A model generated the notes under the pieces. That model was not told the DNA's origin. It did no database searches and saw only the letters and a program-made list of their open reading frames with translations. A stretch of DNA of 64,000 nucleotides from Clytia hemisphaerica (lineage: Eukaryota; Cnidaria; Hydrozoa; Leptothecata; Clytiidae), in NCBI GenBank assembly GCA_902728285.1, contig CACVBU010000385.1:779038-843037 (forward strand). Reading direction: 5' to 3'. Of this stretch, positions 23,279 to 34,671 are shown piece by piece. Each line of letters starts with the position of its first letter. Position 1 is the first letter of the stretch. A program made the position numbers and the translations under genes.

Positions 23279-24561
23279 TAGATAGGTAATCCATTATACC
23301 TACTCTGATTATAAACAAAAAAGCTACAAAAAATCATTTTCAGCACCCCAATCATCTGTCCACATCCAGAGTATACAAAAATATTTTGCACAAGTTCACA
23401 CAAGCAAAAACCTTTTTGCTTTAAAAAAAAATTTTCATTTGTTCTGAAGGAGACTTTGATTGAAAGTTCGGGCCTGCCCAGCAGACATAACATACTTAAT
23501 AATACAAAACTTTTATGACTTACAAGAAGCTTTAAATGAGAAAACAAAATAACACTTCCGTCTTATTGTTATTTTATTCCCAAATGTATTTTTTTAAATC
23601 TAATGATGAGAATGACCAATATGTTATTGTGTTCTTTCAGTTGGTGATATTCCCTTTTTTATAAGAACAATTTTATAAAAGCAGTATTACTCCAATCATG
23701 AAGATGTCAAGAGGGAATTGGAGAATACGGGTAAGAGGCGCCCATTGATCGACATAATCAAGCAATTTCTTCGAGTGGGCTTCGAGTCGAATTCCACTTT
23801 CTCTCTACTCAAATATCTAACAAAAAGATTGTCTTATTTCAAAAGTCTTTCGTTTTGTTTATTGTTTTCGTCATTTTGTCATTTCGTTTTATCCCCGGTT
23901 CTCCAGTTCTAAAATTTAAAGATATACTGACGTCACTTTTCGCTCCCAAGGATGTAAAATATTGATTTCGAAGCAACAAAGGGACTAGATCCGAATGGAG
24001 AAATGAAGCCACTTATATTTTTCCCATCCAGAACACTTGACCCGTGTGTTTGAAAAAAACTTAAGGCTTTTTCTTGCTTGAGAAAGGTTGAAGATTCTTC
24101 TCTAGTCCTTTCGGGGCTTCAAACCCAATGGTGTAAAACCACCTAGCCTTGTTTTTGATGACGTCAAAGTGTGGTTTGAAGGCTACGTTTTACGCCATCT
24201 TGAAGAACCATTTTTCGACTTTCTGTCAAAAGAAAGCGTAGGTAGAGAAAAAAAGAGAAAAAAATTAAAAATTAATTTTTTTATGCTGTAAATTTTCATA
24301 GACTAAATTTCAAGTTGTTTTCATCCCCCTATCCTCTTGGCTCCCTCTCGAACGCAGGGAGACTGTTACGAAAAGTAAAAAATTATTTTCTAAAATTTTT
24401 GTCTTTAATACTTAACAGTCATTACAAAAATGCCAACGAATTTTTCTTAAATCAAATCGGCAACAAAATTTCGGCACCCAGTAGCACGTTTAACACCGTT
24501 CTCTCTGCTTTTTCAGAGTTCGGGTTTAACGTGTACGTCAATACATATTTTAACTCTAAAA

Positions 24562-24845
24562 ACACCCCTGTCTCACAGCCCGAATGAAACTTTTTTCCTC
24601 AGTGGGGATGAAAATTCTTATTGAAATCCCAATGGGGATAGAAATTCTATTGTTCCACGGTTAAAAAATCGAGTTGGGATGGTTTTGGAGTACAATTTTA
24701 AAACAATAAATTTCGAATGGGGATGAAATCAAAGTCATGTTCCCAGTGGGGCTGAAATTCCAGGGTATTTTCCCACCGGAGACGAAATTTTTGCCAAATT
24801 TTCCATTGGGGCTGGTGTTCCAGCGGGTATGTGACACAGGGGTGT
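24562..24845 (+). mobile_element. MITE, ACACCCCTGTCTCACAG family, 6-bp TSD
   Basis: 284 bp with near-perfect inverted ends (ACACCCCTGTCTCACAG / TGTGACACAGGGGTGT). CTAAAA is present on both sides (24,556-24,561 and 24,846-24,851). The member at 29,724-30,606 also has a 6-bp flank (TTTATA), supporting 6 bp as the family's duplication length. Confidence 0.9.
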
Positions 24846-24851
24846 CTAAAA

Positions 24852-26040
24852 ATTTCTACTACTTGATACACTCTATCAAAACTAGCGAATACATAATATA
24901 CCCTAACTGTAATATATCTTGATTAAAAAGTGAATCCACAATTTGTTTCGCTCTGTTCTTAACTTGCTGGCCCGTCTGATGATGCCGTATGAACTAAACC
25001 AGTATGATCTTCAATGTTTTTACTTTTTAAGTTTCCTACTCAGTTCCAAAAGGTCTTACTAAGGGGTCCCCCCTGCTCTACAAAAACTAATTAATTAATC
25101 GGCCCATTGATTTTCTCTTTATAAAAAGCTATGAACAGACATCCCTGTGGAGTTATTCTTTGTATTTCTTCTTCGGTTTATCTCTTCAATTATAAGAAAT
25201 ATTCAAAAAAATTTCTTTAACGAATATATTAATTAGGCTAAATTCTTAAAATCTATGAATGAAAAACTTAAGATTCTAAAACTTTTAATTCTGTTTTGTA
25301 CTTACACGGACTTGCATTAAAAATGAAGCTGTAATCAAATTTTCCCGCTCATTTTTTTTTTAATTACACGAAATTCCAATCCCGAATTTTTTTCGATGCT
25401 AGTTGTAATTTCTTATGATTTTTTTCTTATAAAAGTAAAATGGTTGAGTCATGGAGGGATTTTTATTTTATGACCAAGCGACGGTTACTTTTAAGACTGA
25501 TGTTCAATATGAATCATTTATAAGTATTAAAAGGGAAAAAGCGAGTTTTTCTTTGAATAAAATTTCATTTTGAACTTAACATAAATGAAAAAGTTTAAAT
25601 AGAAAAATAGAGATAAGATGAAGTAAATTCAAAGTTTTTCTTTTAAAAACTAAAATTTAGTTAAAAATCAAAATTGACTTTGTAAAATTTTTAATTTTTT
25701 ATCAGGTAAAGAACATTTAGGGCAAAAGGGGTCTTTTCAAATTTACTTTTTGTTCGATTTCTAAAACAAAATGTGCTAAAAAATGAGCAATAACTTTTTA
25801 GAACTCTTGGACCTGAAAATTGTTTGGTCCAAAAAACGTGTCTAAATTTGTGATGTCACAAAAGAAAGAATTGACTTATTAAATCGAATTGATTCAATTA
25901 TCAGATTAGAATATTTCCATAGGTCGTAAAGCCCTGAAAACTAACGGACCCTGGAAGTCTCTTGAAAATTAAAAAAAAAAATAATTCAATCTACAGACCA
26001 GGTCTGTCAGTTCACTTTTTCTGATAGCACTCAATATTTA
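24852..26040. other. AT-rich stretch, nothing recognised
   Basis: No open frame longer than about 60 codons and no repeat ends that I can see. Sequence from about 25,200 to 26,000 is low-complexity AT with many A/T runs. Confidence 0.5.
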
Positions 26041-26044
26041 AATA

Positions 26045-26460
26045 CAGTTGACACTCTCTAATTACTCTAATAACAACCCTGTCTCACAGCCCCAGTGGAA
26101 CTTGTTTCTTCAGTGGGGATAAAAATGGGGGGATAGAAATTCTATTATTCTAAGGTTAAAAAATCCAATAGGGATGGTTTTAGAGTGCAATTTTTAGTCA
26201 TTTAGAGAATTTTCGAGTGGGGATGAAATCAAAGTCTATTTCCCAGTGGAGCTGAAATTCCAGGGCATTTTCCCATCGGGGACGAAAAATGTGCCAAATT
26301 TTCCAGTGGGGTTGGGGTCCCGGTGGGTTTGTGACACGGGGGTGTCTGATTCAATTTTCAAGGGAAATCGAATTTTCTTGTTGACAATGGCGTTCGATAT
26401 TACCGAATAATGGAGCGTATCAAATAGTAGAAGGTCGAATTAGAGAGTATTGACTGTAAC
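26045..26460 (+). mobile_element. TTGACACTCTCTAATT inverted-repeat element interrupted by an ACACCCC MITE
   Basis: The left end ACAGTTGACACTCTCTAATT and the inverse of the right end, ACAGTCAATACTCTCTAATT, pair. An ACACCCCT-family MITE (about 26,073-26,345) occupies the interior. Related sequences with ATTCGATACGCTCC phrases are at 47,530-47,935. Confidence 0.75.
26073..26345 (+). mobile_element. MITE, ACACCCCTGTCTCACAG family, nested
   Basis: AACCCTGTCTCACAGCCCC at the left (first bases altered) and TTGTGACACGGGGGTGT at the right. The interior matches 24,562-24,845. It lies inside the inverted-repeat element at 26,045-26,460. Confidence 0.8.
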
Positions 26461-27229
26461 ACAACTCAAGATTCAAGAAAACTAAAAAACAACAACAAAA
26501 ATACAAACAAGAAACAGAGAATGTACTTCATCAAATGGTTACAATGAAACTTTGATGAGTTTTGTCCAAAGAGCTTTTTATATACCCTATTACCCCCACC
26601 ATTGCGAAACTGCAATAAAGGAGGATTAAGAAGAAGGAAAGTATATCAGAAAATCCCCGTTTTTCTATTGCTGTTTGCTACTTAAGCATCACGTTGTTAA
26701 AATAGACCCCTCCCATTCTAAACCGGTAGAAAGAGGTAAAATATAATCAAAATAGAAAATAAAATGAAATCTCAACCAAAAATATCCCTAATGTGCAAGA
26801 AAAATTTCAATCTCCATCATTGGCATATTTAGCTCTTTCCCCTTTTCCCTATTGCCAAGATAATTCTCACAATCATTGAGTCAGGGGGTGTAATATCAAA
26901 CTACATTTTCACCCCCGACCTCTCGGGCCCCACTAATTCCATTATGCCTACTAATATCATTCACTACACACTCTACAGCGTGTCCCAAAAAAACGGACAA
27001 AGTTTTCTAAAGAAAGTAAAATCCTCATAATTTATGCCAAATTTTATAACTCGTACTGAATATTTCAATCTCAAACACCTCTTCAGTCATCTTAGGAATA
27101 GAATATCTATTGATTGAACGACAGTTTTAATGTTATTTCAATCATTCTGAGCACATTTCTATTATTCTAAGATTTGAGTCACACTGTATAAATCGAGGGG
27201 TAAATCACTGAAAAAAATCACGTACACCT

Positions 27230-27946
27230 TTTTGAAAAATCAAAAAGAAATCAAAAAGAAATCAAAAATCAAAAAGAAATCAAGAAGAAATCAAAAATCA
27301 AAAGAAATCAAAAAGAAATCAAAAATCAAAAAGAAATCAAAAAAAAAAGAAATCAAAAAGAAATCAAAAAAGAATAAAAAAAAAAAAATAAATCAAAAAG
27401 CAAAAAATCAAAAAAAGCAAAAGAAAAGAAATCAAAAGAGATCAAAAAAAAAGAAAGCAAAAGCAACAAAAGCAAAAAGAATCAAAAATCAAAAGGAAAT
27501 CAAAAAGAAATCAAAAATCAAAAGAAATCAAAAAGAAATCAAAAATCAAAAAGAAATCAAAAAGAAATCAGAAATCAAAAAGAAATCAAAAAGAAATCAA
27601 AATGAAAATCAAAAAAAAAATAAAAAATAAAAAAACAATAAAAAAAAAAATCAAAAACCAAAAAGAAATCAAAAAGAAATCAGAAATCAAAAAAAATCAA
27701 AAAGAAATCAAAAATCAAAAGGAAATCAAAAAGAAATCAAAAATCAAAAAGAAATCAAAAAGAAATCAAAAATCAAAAAGAAATCAAAAAGAAATCAGAA
27801 ATCAAAAAAAAAAAAAGAAATCAAATGAAAATCAAAAAAAAAAAAAAAAAAACAATAAAAAAAAAAATCAAAAACCAAAAAGAAATCAAAAAGAAATCAG
27901 AAATCAAAAAGAAATCAAAAAGAAATCAGAAATCAAAAGGAAATCA
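27230..27946 (+). repeat. AAAAATCAAAAAGAAATC microsatellite/minisatellite arm
   Basis: About 700 bases built from AAATC, AAAAG and AAAAATC words, with a loose 18-bp unit. The matching right-hand arm at 31,929-32,035 is only about 100 bases, so this side has expanded or the other contracted. Lys/Asn-rich open frames here are composition artefacts. Confidence 0.9.
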
Positions 27947-27958
27947 ATGCGTGTATAC

Positions 27959-29057
27959 AATCCGCGTAGCGAAAGTATAATTGAATTTTCTTTTTAAAAA
28001 TGAAATGAAAATTGAAAAAAATTCAATTTCCTTTTTTTGATATGTGAAAGGTAATTGAAAAATAAGTCAAATTTCTATTTTCTATTTCAGATAGGAAATT
28101 GAACTAAAATGATATATTTTAGGAAATTTTTGGACGAGTTAGGGCGCTCTGGGCGCTCCTCACCTTTGGTAGTCCAGCTCTTTTGCATGGGAGTCACCAC
28201 GTTACCCAAATCCTCACACCGCCAGGTCATTGCATCGTCTGGTCCGTAATTTCTTTTTAAAATGGAATTCTAAATTTGAAATTCTTTTTTCTTTTTTCTT
28301 TTCCAGAAGCAAAATTGAAATATTAACCAATTTTCCTTTTCCTATACTAAATAGAAAAATAAAGTTGAATCGCTATTTCGTGGGTGTACCCGGGCGTTTT
28401 TTTTCTCCACAGGGGCCTCCTCTCTTGTTCATTGTCTGTCTGTTTGTTTGTTCTGCTCTTTCTTGTCACGAATGACATCGCAGCACCAGTGTCTTTCTCG
28501 TTTGTCTTTAGTTGTAATGTGTTGGCATTGGCAGGAGTTCAGAAAGAGCAGGAGAAACAGACAATGGACAAGGGTGGAGGAGGAGAAAAAACGCCCGGGT
28601 ACACCCACGAAATCGCGATTCAACTTTACTTTTCTGTTTAGTATAGGAAAAAGAAAATTGGTTCATATTTCAATTTTGCTTCTGGAAAAGAAAAAAGAAA
28701 AAAAGATTTCAAATTTAGAATTCCTTTTTAAAAAGAAAAACTTTCGATTCGAAACACGGATAAGAATTACGGACCGGACGATGCAATGACCTGGCAGTGT
28801 GAGGATTTGGGTAACGTGGTGGCTCCCATGCAAAAAAGCTGGACTACCAAAGATGAGGAGCGCCCCGAGCGCCCCAACTCGTCCAAAAATTTCCTAAAAT
28901 ATATCATTTTAGTTCAATTTCCTATTTCAAATAGAAAATAGAAATTTGACTTATTTTTCAATTTTCTTTCACATATCAAAAAAAGGAAATTGAATTTTTT
29001 TCAATTTTCATTTCATTTTTAAAAAGAAAATTCAATTATACTTTCGCTACACGGATT
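27959..29057. mobile_element. 1.1-kb near-perfect palindrome inserted at the outer element's centre
   Basis: The left arm (27,959-28,435) and right arm (about 28,560-29,057) are inverted copies with roughly 90-95% identity by eye. Both include ATTTTTGGACGAGTT, TGCATGGGAG, CCACGTTACCCAAATCCTCA and GTACCCGGGCG. The loop is about 125 bases. GTATAC sits on each side (27,953-27,958 and 29,058-29,063). No protein domain was recognised in either arm. Confidence 0.85.
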
Positions 29058-29723
29058 GTATACTTCCGTCCATTCGATTTTTCACAATAAAAATGAAATG
29101 AAAATTGATTTTTTTCAATTATTTTCAATTTTTTATTTTTGTTTTTAAATTAAAAATTGAAAAAAGAAAAATTGAGATTCAATTTTCAATTTTTAATTTT
29201 TTGTCCATGTGGGTGACATTTCTGTCATGATGATGTATCATTTAGATTAGACGGGGGTCTGAAATGGCAATGTTTGTTGCTTGCGCTTAGGCATCCATCC
29301 GTGTATGAAAACGTCCATTCGATTTTTGGTCAATTTTCAATATTTTGAAAATTGAAAATTGATTTTTTGCAGCATTTTTCAATATTTCAAAAAGTTCAAA
29401 AATTTAATTTTGGATTTTTATCCAATTTTAATTTTTCTTTTCACGCTAAAAAAAATTGAAAATGTAATTTCGGTCTTATTTTTAATTTCATAAAAAATAT
29501 TGACCTTCAAAATTTATTAAAATTCCAATAGGGGTCAAAAGGGAATGGCACTAGTGGTAGGGAGGAGGCCTGTGAACTAAATTCACAACACAACTTTTTG
29601 TCTTTGGGGATCTGGGAGTAAGAAAACATGTGTGCAGTTATGATACGATACAGAATACAATAATTGTTATACGAATCCAACTGTTGAGTCGTAGATTTAC
29701 TTATTTGAAAACTCATATTTATA

Positions 29724-30606
29724 ACACCCCTAAATCAGTGTCCCTGTCAGGTCCGCCCCGGTGAATAACCTGCTGAAAAAAAATAGCCTAAATTTAAGCT
29801 CCAGTGAAGAAATGACTCACCCCAGGTAATTGAAGCTGAGTGATCTCAACTCCAGTGAGAAATCGAAATAAAAGCTGTCCAGCCCCGGTGAAATTTTATA
29901 TAAACCAGGCTAGCCGGTCAAAAAGCACGCTTGCACTTGGCAAAAAACAGGTAGAAAAGTGTCACAAAAAAGTGTACGTTTAAAAGATCTGGAGATTTAG
30001 AACGCCATATGAGTAATCCCCAAAAACCTAATCGAAATTTACACCAAGGGACCATTCAAAAAGTACGTACGCTTGAAAACGGCAAATTTTTTACTCCCCC
30101 TCCCCCCTTGTACTCTTTCGTACGCTTTATGTGTACTTCAGCGTACGTACGCTTTTTAGTACACCCCCCCCTTAACCAGAGTCGAAACTCTTGTAACAGT
30201 AGAATATGTAGGTATCCAATCGTATTTATAACAAAGTCTCAAGAAATTAAAAGAATCAATAAGATGAACAAAAATACCAAAGGAGAAATGAAAAATAACA
30301 ATCGCAAAAACAATTTTTTGATGTGAAAATATTGCGTTTTTCTCTCAAAAAAGACAGTTTAGGAAAAATTACGAGCGTACGTAATTCTCCTCAAGGAACC
30401 CCCTCCCCCCTCGTACGCTTTTGGCAGTAACCCCCCCTCCCACCTCTCGGGCGTACGTACTTTTTGAAGGTCCCAATCAAAAAAGGCTCAATTTTCCACC
30501 CCAGTGGAAAGTTTCTTTTAAAATCTTCCCGCAGCCAATTTTAATCTTTTATCAGACTCACTCCGGTGAAGTTTTATTTTCCACCAGCTCATGGGAGCAG
30601 GGGTGT
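29724..30606. mobile_element. Fourth-level element of ACACCCC type, 6-bp TSD
   Basis: ACACCCCTAAATCAGTG and the inverse of GGGAGCAGGGGTGT form the ends. TTTATA precedes and follows it. The interior has CCGGTGAA phrases unlike the standard ACACCCC family, so it is a sister family. It contains the fifth-level element at 30,048-30,474. Confidence 0.75.
30048..30474. mobile_element. Fifth-level element with GTACGTACGC ends
   Basis: GGGACCATTCAAAAAGTACG at the left and CGTACGTACTTTTTGAAGGTCCC-type sequence at the right are inverted ends. The interior has several GTACGC and pyrimidine-rich CCCCCTCCCC stretches. It is the innermost insertion of the nest. Confidence 0.85.
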
Positions 30607-32675
30607 TTTATACGAAATTATAAATAGATATCCATCTGACCTGTGTTAATTTGTTGTGTTTTGGATTTAGTTCCCAGGCCTCCTCACTAGTGCCATTCCC
30701 TTTTGACCCCTATTGGGATTTTAATAAATTTTAAAAGTCAACATATTTTCAATTAAAAATAATAGACCGAAATTACATTTTCAATCTTTTTTGAGACTGA
30801 AAAATAGTGAAAACTGGATGAATATTCAATTCTCAATTTTTTTTGGCGTGAAAAAAAAAATGTAAATTGGATCAAAATTTGAAATTCACTTTTTGAACTT
30901 TATGAAATATTGAAAATTGCTGCAAAAAATCAATTTTCAATTTTCAAAATATTGAAAATTGACCAAAAATCGAATGGACGTTTTCATACACGGATGGGCA
31001 TCCTTTGTATAATATCTCTATCACGTAAAACATTTTACACTGTTTTTTAATATTGTTTCCTTATCTCATCAAATAATAGTGATTATGTAACATCATAAGT
31101 ATATACTACCTTTTAAAATTATATCATAATTGGCTTTAAACGTAGCTTCTGCAGATGGGTTATCGTCCGAGATCCGTAAAACGCAATAGGTATACTTACG
31201 CAATATAACATGCAGCAGAACAGAATTGATGGAGTGATTCTGCAAGACAACTGCCACGCTGGCGGAGTAATCGTCTATTTGAAGGTCCTGAAGATGCTGT
31301 AACAGGGCTGGGTGGTTCAGAAAGTTTACAAAGATTTCACCAAGTCACGGAGGAGAATAATCGCGACAGCTACAATTTGCTGTAAATCTTTAGAACTACT
31401 AAACCTAAAAAAACCTGCAAAAACCTTCCGTAGAATGACCATAAACACATCCTTTCTATAATCCCCACACCGATCCGATCCGGCTGGAGATTCAAAGTAA
31501 CAGATTTTACTGCTAATTTGCCAAAAGCTTCGGTCTTGCATATCATTCCAGTTTGTCAATAAGATCTTATATCATTAGATCATTAGATGCTACATTATTA
31601 TGTTTTTTCTGATTGTGTAATATGTTAATAATGTGATAAAGATGTTATAGGACAATATATATAACATCTACAGCAGTCTGCGACAAATCTATCAGCCTAG
31701 CTTCACTCTTGCTATGTTCAGACCCCCGTCGACCCTAAATGATACATCATCATGACAGAAATGTCACCCACATGGACAAAAAAATAAAAATTGAAAATTG
31801 AATCTCAAATTTTCTTTTTTCAATTTTTAATTTAAAAACAAAAATGAAAAATTGAAAATAATTGAAAAAAATCAATTTTCATTTCATTTTTATTGCGAAA
31901 AATCGAATGGACGGAAGTATACACGCATTGAAATCAAAAAGAAATCAAAAATCAAAAAGAAATCAAAAAAAAATCAAAAATCAAAAAGAAATCAAAAAGA
32001 AATCAAAAATCAAAAAGAAATCAAAATCTCGTACACCTAATTTTTAGTGATTTACCCCTCGGTATAAATCCCTTGATGAAAATTCTTTCTAAAATTTTTT
32101 TTTTACTTTTTTCTCGAATGAAACAAAAATTTTCCACAAACTTTTCCCACTTTTTATCTCACCTCACAAGAACAATTTTTCTTTGAAAATGAAGATTTTT
32201 TCTCAACACAAAATTTTTTTCTCGAAAATCCCTAGAAGTAGAAAAGAAACAAATAAAAATGATGAAGAAGAAAAAATATTTGAAATTGGAAAGAAAAACA
32301 AGTTTAGTCGAAACAAACTATATTTTCTTGACCGCATAACGAAACCCCTCGCGTGGAGTGTTTACCCAGTGTATATGTTTGGTCTGTAAAATATACAAAA
32401 TAAAAAGTATTCCCACGTGATATTTAAAAAGCATAAACAAGTTGTTTATTTTACAGAATTATGGACCAGGTGGTCTTCCGTGGACTTTTTGAATTGACCC
32501 TAGAATTTGATTGGTCGAGACATTTGACGTTTCAAATTTTATTGGTCAAACACAAATTTTAGAAAATTAGGCACGTTGGATGAGTCACATTTTTGAAGAA
32601 AGGGACATAGGAGTTACCATAGAAACCATATGGTACCAACCATAACCTTAGCGATATTTCTCAAAGCTGAGGATA

Positions 32676-32773
32676 CCCAGCTGGCACACAACGTTGTTAC
32701 AACGTTTATCTAACGTTAAATGGACGTTGTGAACATTAGATTTACGTTGAAAGAACGTTATGTGCCTGCTGGG
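32676..32773 (+). mobile_element. CAGCTGG/AACGTT element, full copy
   Basis: 98 bp from CCCAGCTGGCACACAACG to ACGTTATGTGCCTGCTGGG, terminally inverted, with internal AACGTT words. Confidence 0.85.
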
Positions 32774-33900
32774 TAGCAACGAGAGAGTCTACTCTTGATA
32801 AATCTTACTTATGACTAATTTGAGTACAGTTAAAAAAAAACTTAAATAAAAACATAGCGAGATTTTAAAACTTTACACACTATGGCTATTCAAACGATGC
32901 ACATCTTTTACGAGAATAATTCTTGAAGCCCTATTCTATAACAATATGAGACTCAAAGTGGTCGCATTTCAAAATGAAGAAGAAAATTCAAGGGGTAGAA
33001 AAAAACTACCCTACTTATTAATTTAAGAATGATTGTTAACGAACAATCTAATAATCAATCAACAATCAAACCTTTAAAAAAATACATCCCTGTATCACAG
33101 ACCCGAAAGGTTTGGCCAAACTTTCGTCCCCCCACCGTACAATTTCAGCCTTTTTGTGAAATTGTTTTGCTTTCATGCCTGTTTGAAATTCAATGGAACA
33201 ACTTTACTCAAAGACCAACCATTGGATTTTTGATTTCGATGGGAAGAAGTTCCACCGGAGCTGTGAGGCGGGATGTTTTACACAATATCATGTTTTTTTG
33301 CACCAAAGATCCAAGAAAACATGGCAAGAAATTAGAGTATTCAAAGCTCAAGACAAACATTTGAAGTTTCTAAAATTCGAAAGTAAGGTTTCCCGTTTCC
33401 TGCACAGCATGAAGGAAACTTCTATACCACAAATGAGAAATGAAATTGACTATTAAAAATAAAAATGAAGAAAAATAACGAAAAGATAAACATCTGCTTG
33501 GAAAACTCCTTGGAAAATTCTTAAAGATGAAAAAGTGGATTAAAATATGTAAATAACTACTGTGATTTTCCAAAACTCGTCTGATACTTTGACCTACTTG
33601 ATTTTTTTTTCTACATTTTAACAAACTATATAAGAACATAAGGCCGCTTCGATGGCCAAAATGTTTAGAACAAGTTAAGAACATTTTAAGGCTTCGCAGG
33701 CTCTAAAACACCAAACTTTTTAGGAAAATGAACAAACTTTTCTCACAAAATGGTGAAACTAAGAACATGTAAAGAACATTTTTAGGTTTAAAATTCAAAA
33801 AGTTAAGAACATCCGAAATCTTTAAACATTTTTGATGATGTTATAAAAAAACGCGTACTCCAGACAGCACGCTGAACACAGGCGTGACCTAGCTTGTCCT
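32774..33900. other. Gene-free stretch with two MITE copies
   Basis: 33,083-33,276 is a degenerate inverted ACACCCCT-family copy (ACATCCCTGTATCACAGACC to GAGCTGTGAGGCGGGATGT). 33,622-33,850 is an ACACGTTTTTTTATAAGAAC-family copy with GGCCGCTTCGATGGCCAAAA. The open frames crossing these are not credible genes. Confidence 0.6.
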
Positions 33901-33903
33901 TGA

Positions 33904-34250
33904 TTGGGGGGGGGTTTCAGGGGGTACCCGATTCCGCAATTCCGCCAATTTTTTCTCCAATTTCCGTCAAACCGTCTTAAATTGAACCAAAATTCCGTCA
34001 CCGAAAATTCCTTTGAAATTCAACATTTTTGTCGAAAATTCCGCAAATTTTGAATATCTTTTACCAATTCCGAAATTCCGCAAATTTTCTTGCTAAATTC
34101 CGTTTTTCCGCACTAAAATTGTCTAATTTTCCGTCTCCGTCAAAGAACCCAATTTCCGTAATTCCGTCTAAATTTTCGTCAAATTCCGCCACTCCGTCCG
34201 AAAAAAGGGCCGATTCCGCTCCTCCGCAAACCATGAAACCCCCCCCTTGA
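33904..34250 (+). mobile_element. Inverted-repeat element filled with AATTCCG repeats
   Basis: The ends TTGGGGGGGGGTTTCA and TGAAACCCCCCCCTTGA are inverted. The interior contains about twenty ATTCCG/TTCCGTC words, a satellite-like filling analogous to the AAATC arm of the 27-kb element. Non-coding. Confidence 0.75.
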
Positions 34251-34671
34251 TTCAAAAAAATTCTCGGTATCATAGAAAGGAAATCTACTACTTAAGCATG
34301 AAATTTTATTTCGGTAAGTTTTGACTACGTTTCTTTTACACTACCATGTCTATATTTCTTGTAATCTTTCCAGCATATCTCATTTGAAATTTCATTTCTT
34401 TTTCCAAAATAAAATCTTCCCAAACTTCTTGTGAAAAATATATGGTTTTTGACTTATGTACCTAACAGACAGATATCTCACGAATTTTGATTTAAAGTTT
34501 GATTTGAAAAATATTTATAACTAATCATAGAAAATGAAATTATAAAACTATTTCATTCCAAAAATATTTTGAAAAGCAAGGTTGTCGCACATTTTCTGTA
34601 TTTAATGAAATTAAAGTGACAATTAGTTTTTACTGGGCCCACCCCTTTTGGAATGCACGCTAATGTATAAT

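Larger units (their letters stand above)
29297..30995. mobile_element. Third-level palindromic element with about 300-bp arms
   Basis: The ends ATCCGTGTATGAAAACGTCC are inverted at 30,976-30,995. The arms (29,297-29,595 and 30,640-30,995) share AATAGGGGTCAAAAGGGAAT and GAGGAGGCCTG. Flanks AGGCATCC and GGGCATCC match in 7 of 8 positions, a probable 8-bp duplication. Its terminus shares CGTCCATTCGATTTTT with its host element, so the two are one family. Confidence 0.85.
29064..31916. mobile_element. Second palindromic element (CGTCCATTCGATTTTT ends), carrying deeper nests
   Basis: The ends TTCCGTCCATTCGATTTTT are inverted, and arms of about 200 bases (29,064-29,265 and 31,715-31,916) match, sharing for example ATGATGTATCATTTA and GTGGGTGACATTTCTGTCAT. 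It is bounded by GTATAC on both sides. It contains a related element (29,297-30,995) plus about 700 unique bases (31,004-31,714) with no recognisable intact gene. Confidence 0.85.
27194..32061 (+). mobile_element. Composite nested palindromic element, outer level, 8-bp TSD
   Basis: The outer ends CGAGGGGTAAATCACT and AGTGATTTACCCCTCG are perfect inverses, and GTATAAAT flanks both sides (27,186-27,193 and 32,062-32,069), an 8-bp target duplication. A short relative at 38,665-38,791 has the same ends and its own 8-bp duplication. Between the ends lie an AAATC-repeat arm, an interrupted central palindrome and at least five further inverted-repeat elements. No intact transposase was found. An 8-bp duplication fits the hAT superfamily (inference). 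Confidence 0.9.

Noticed and set aside
27232-27997. Two Lys/Asn-rich open frames of about 130 codons
   Set aside because: They lie wholly in the AAATC simple repeat; open frames are expected from the composition and no start context or domain supports them.
31220-31260. Caspase-like active site (DNCHAGG)
   Set aside because: The frame is only about 40 codons, no catalytic His motif is upstream, and it lies inside a transposable element; kept only as part of the cargo observation.
33029-33456. Two overlapping plus-strand open frames
   Set aside because: They run through a degenerate ACACCCC-family MITE.
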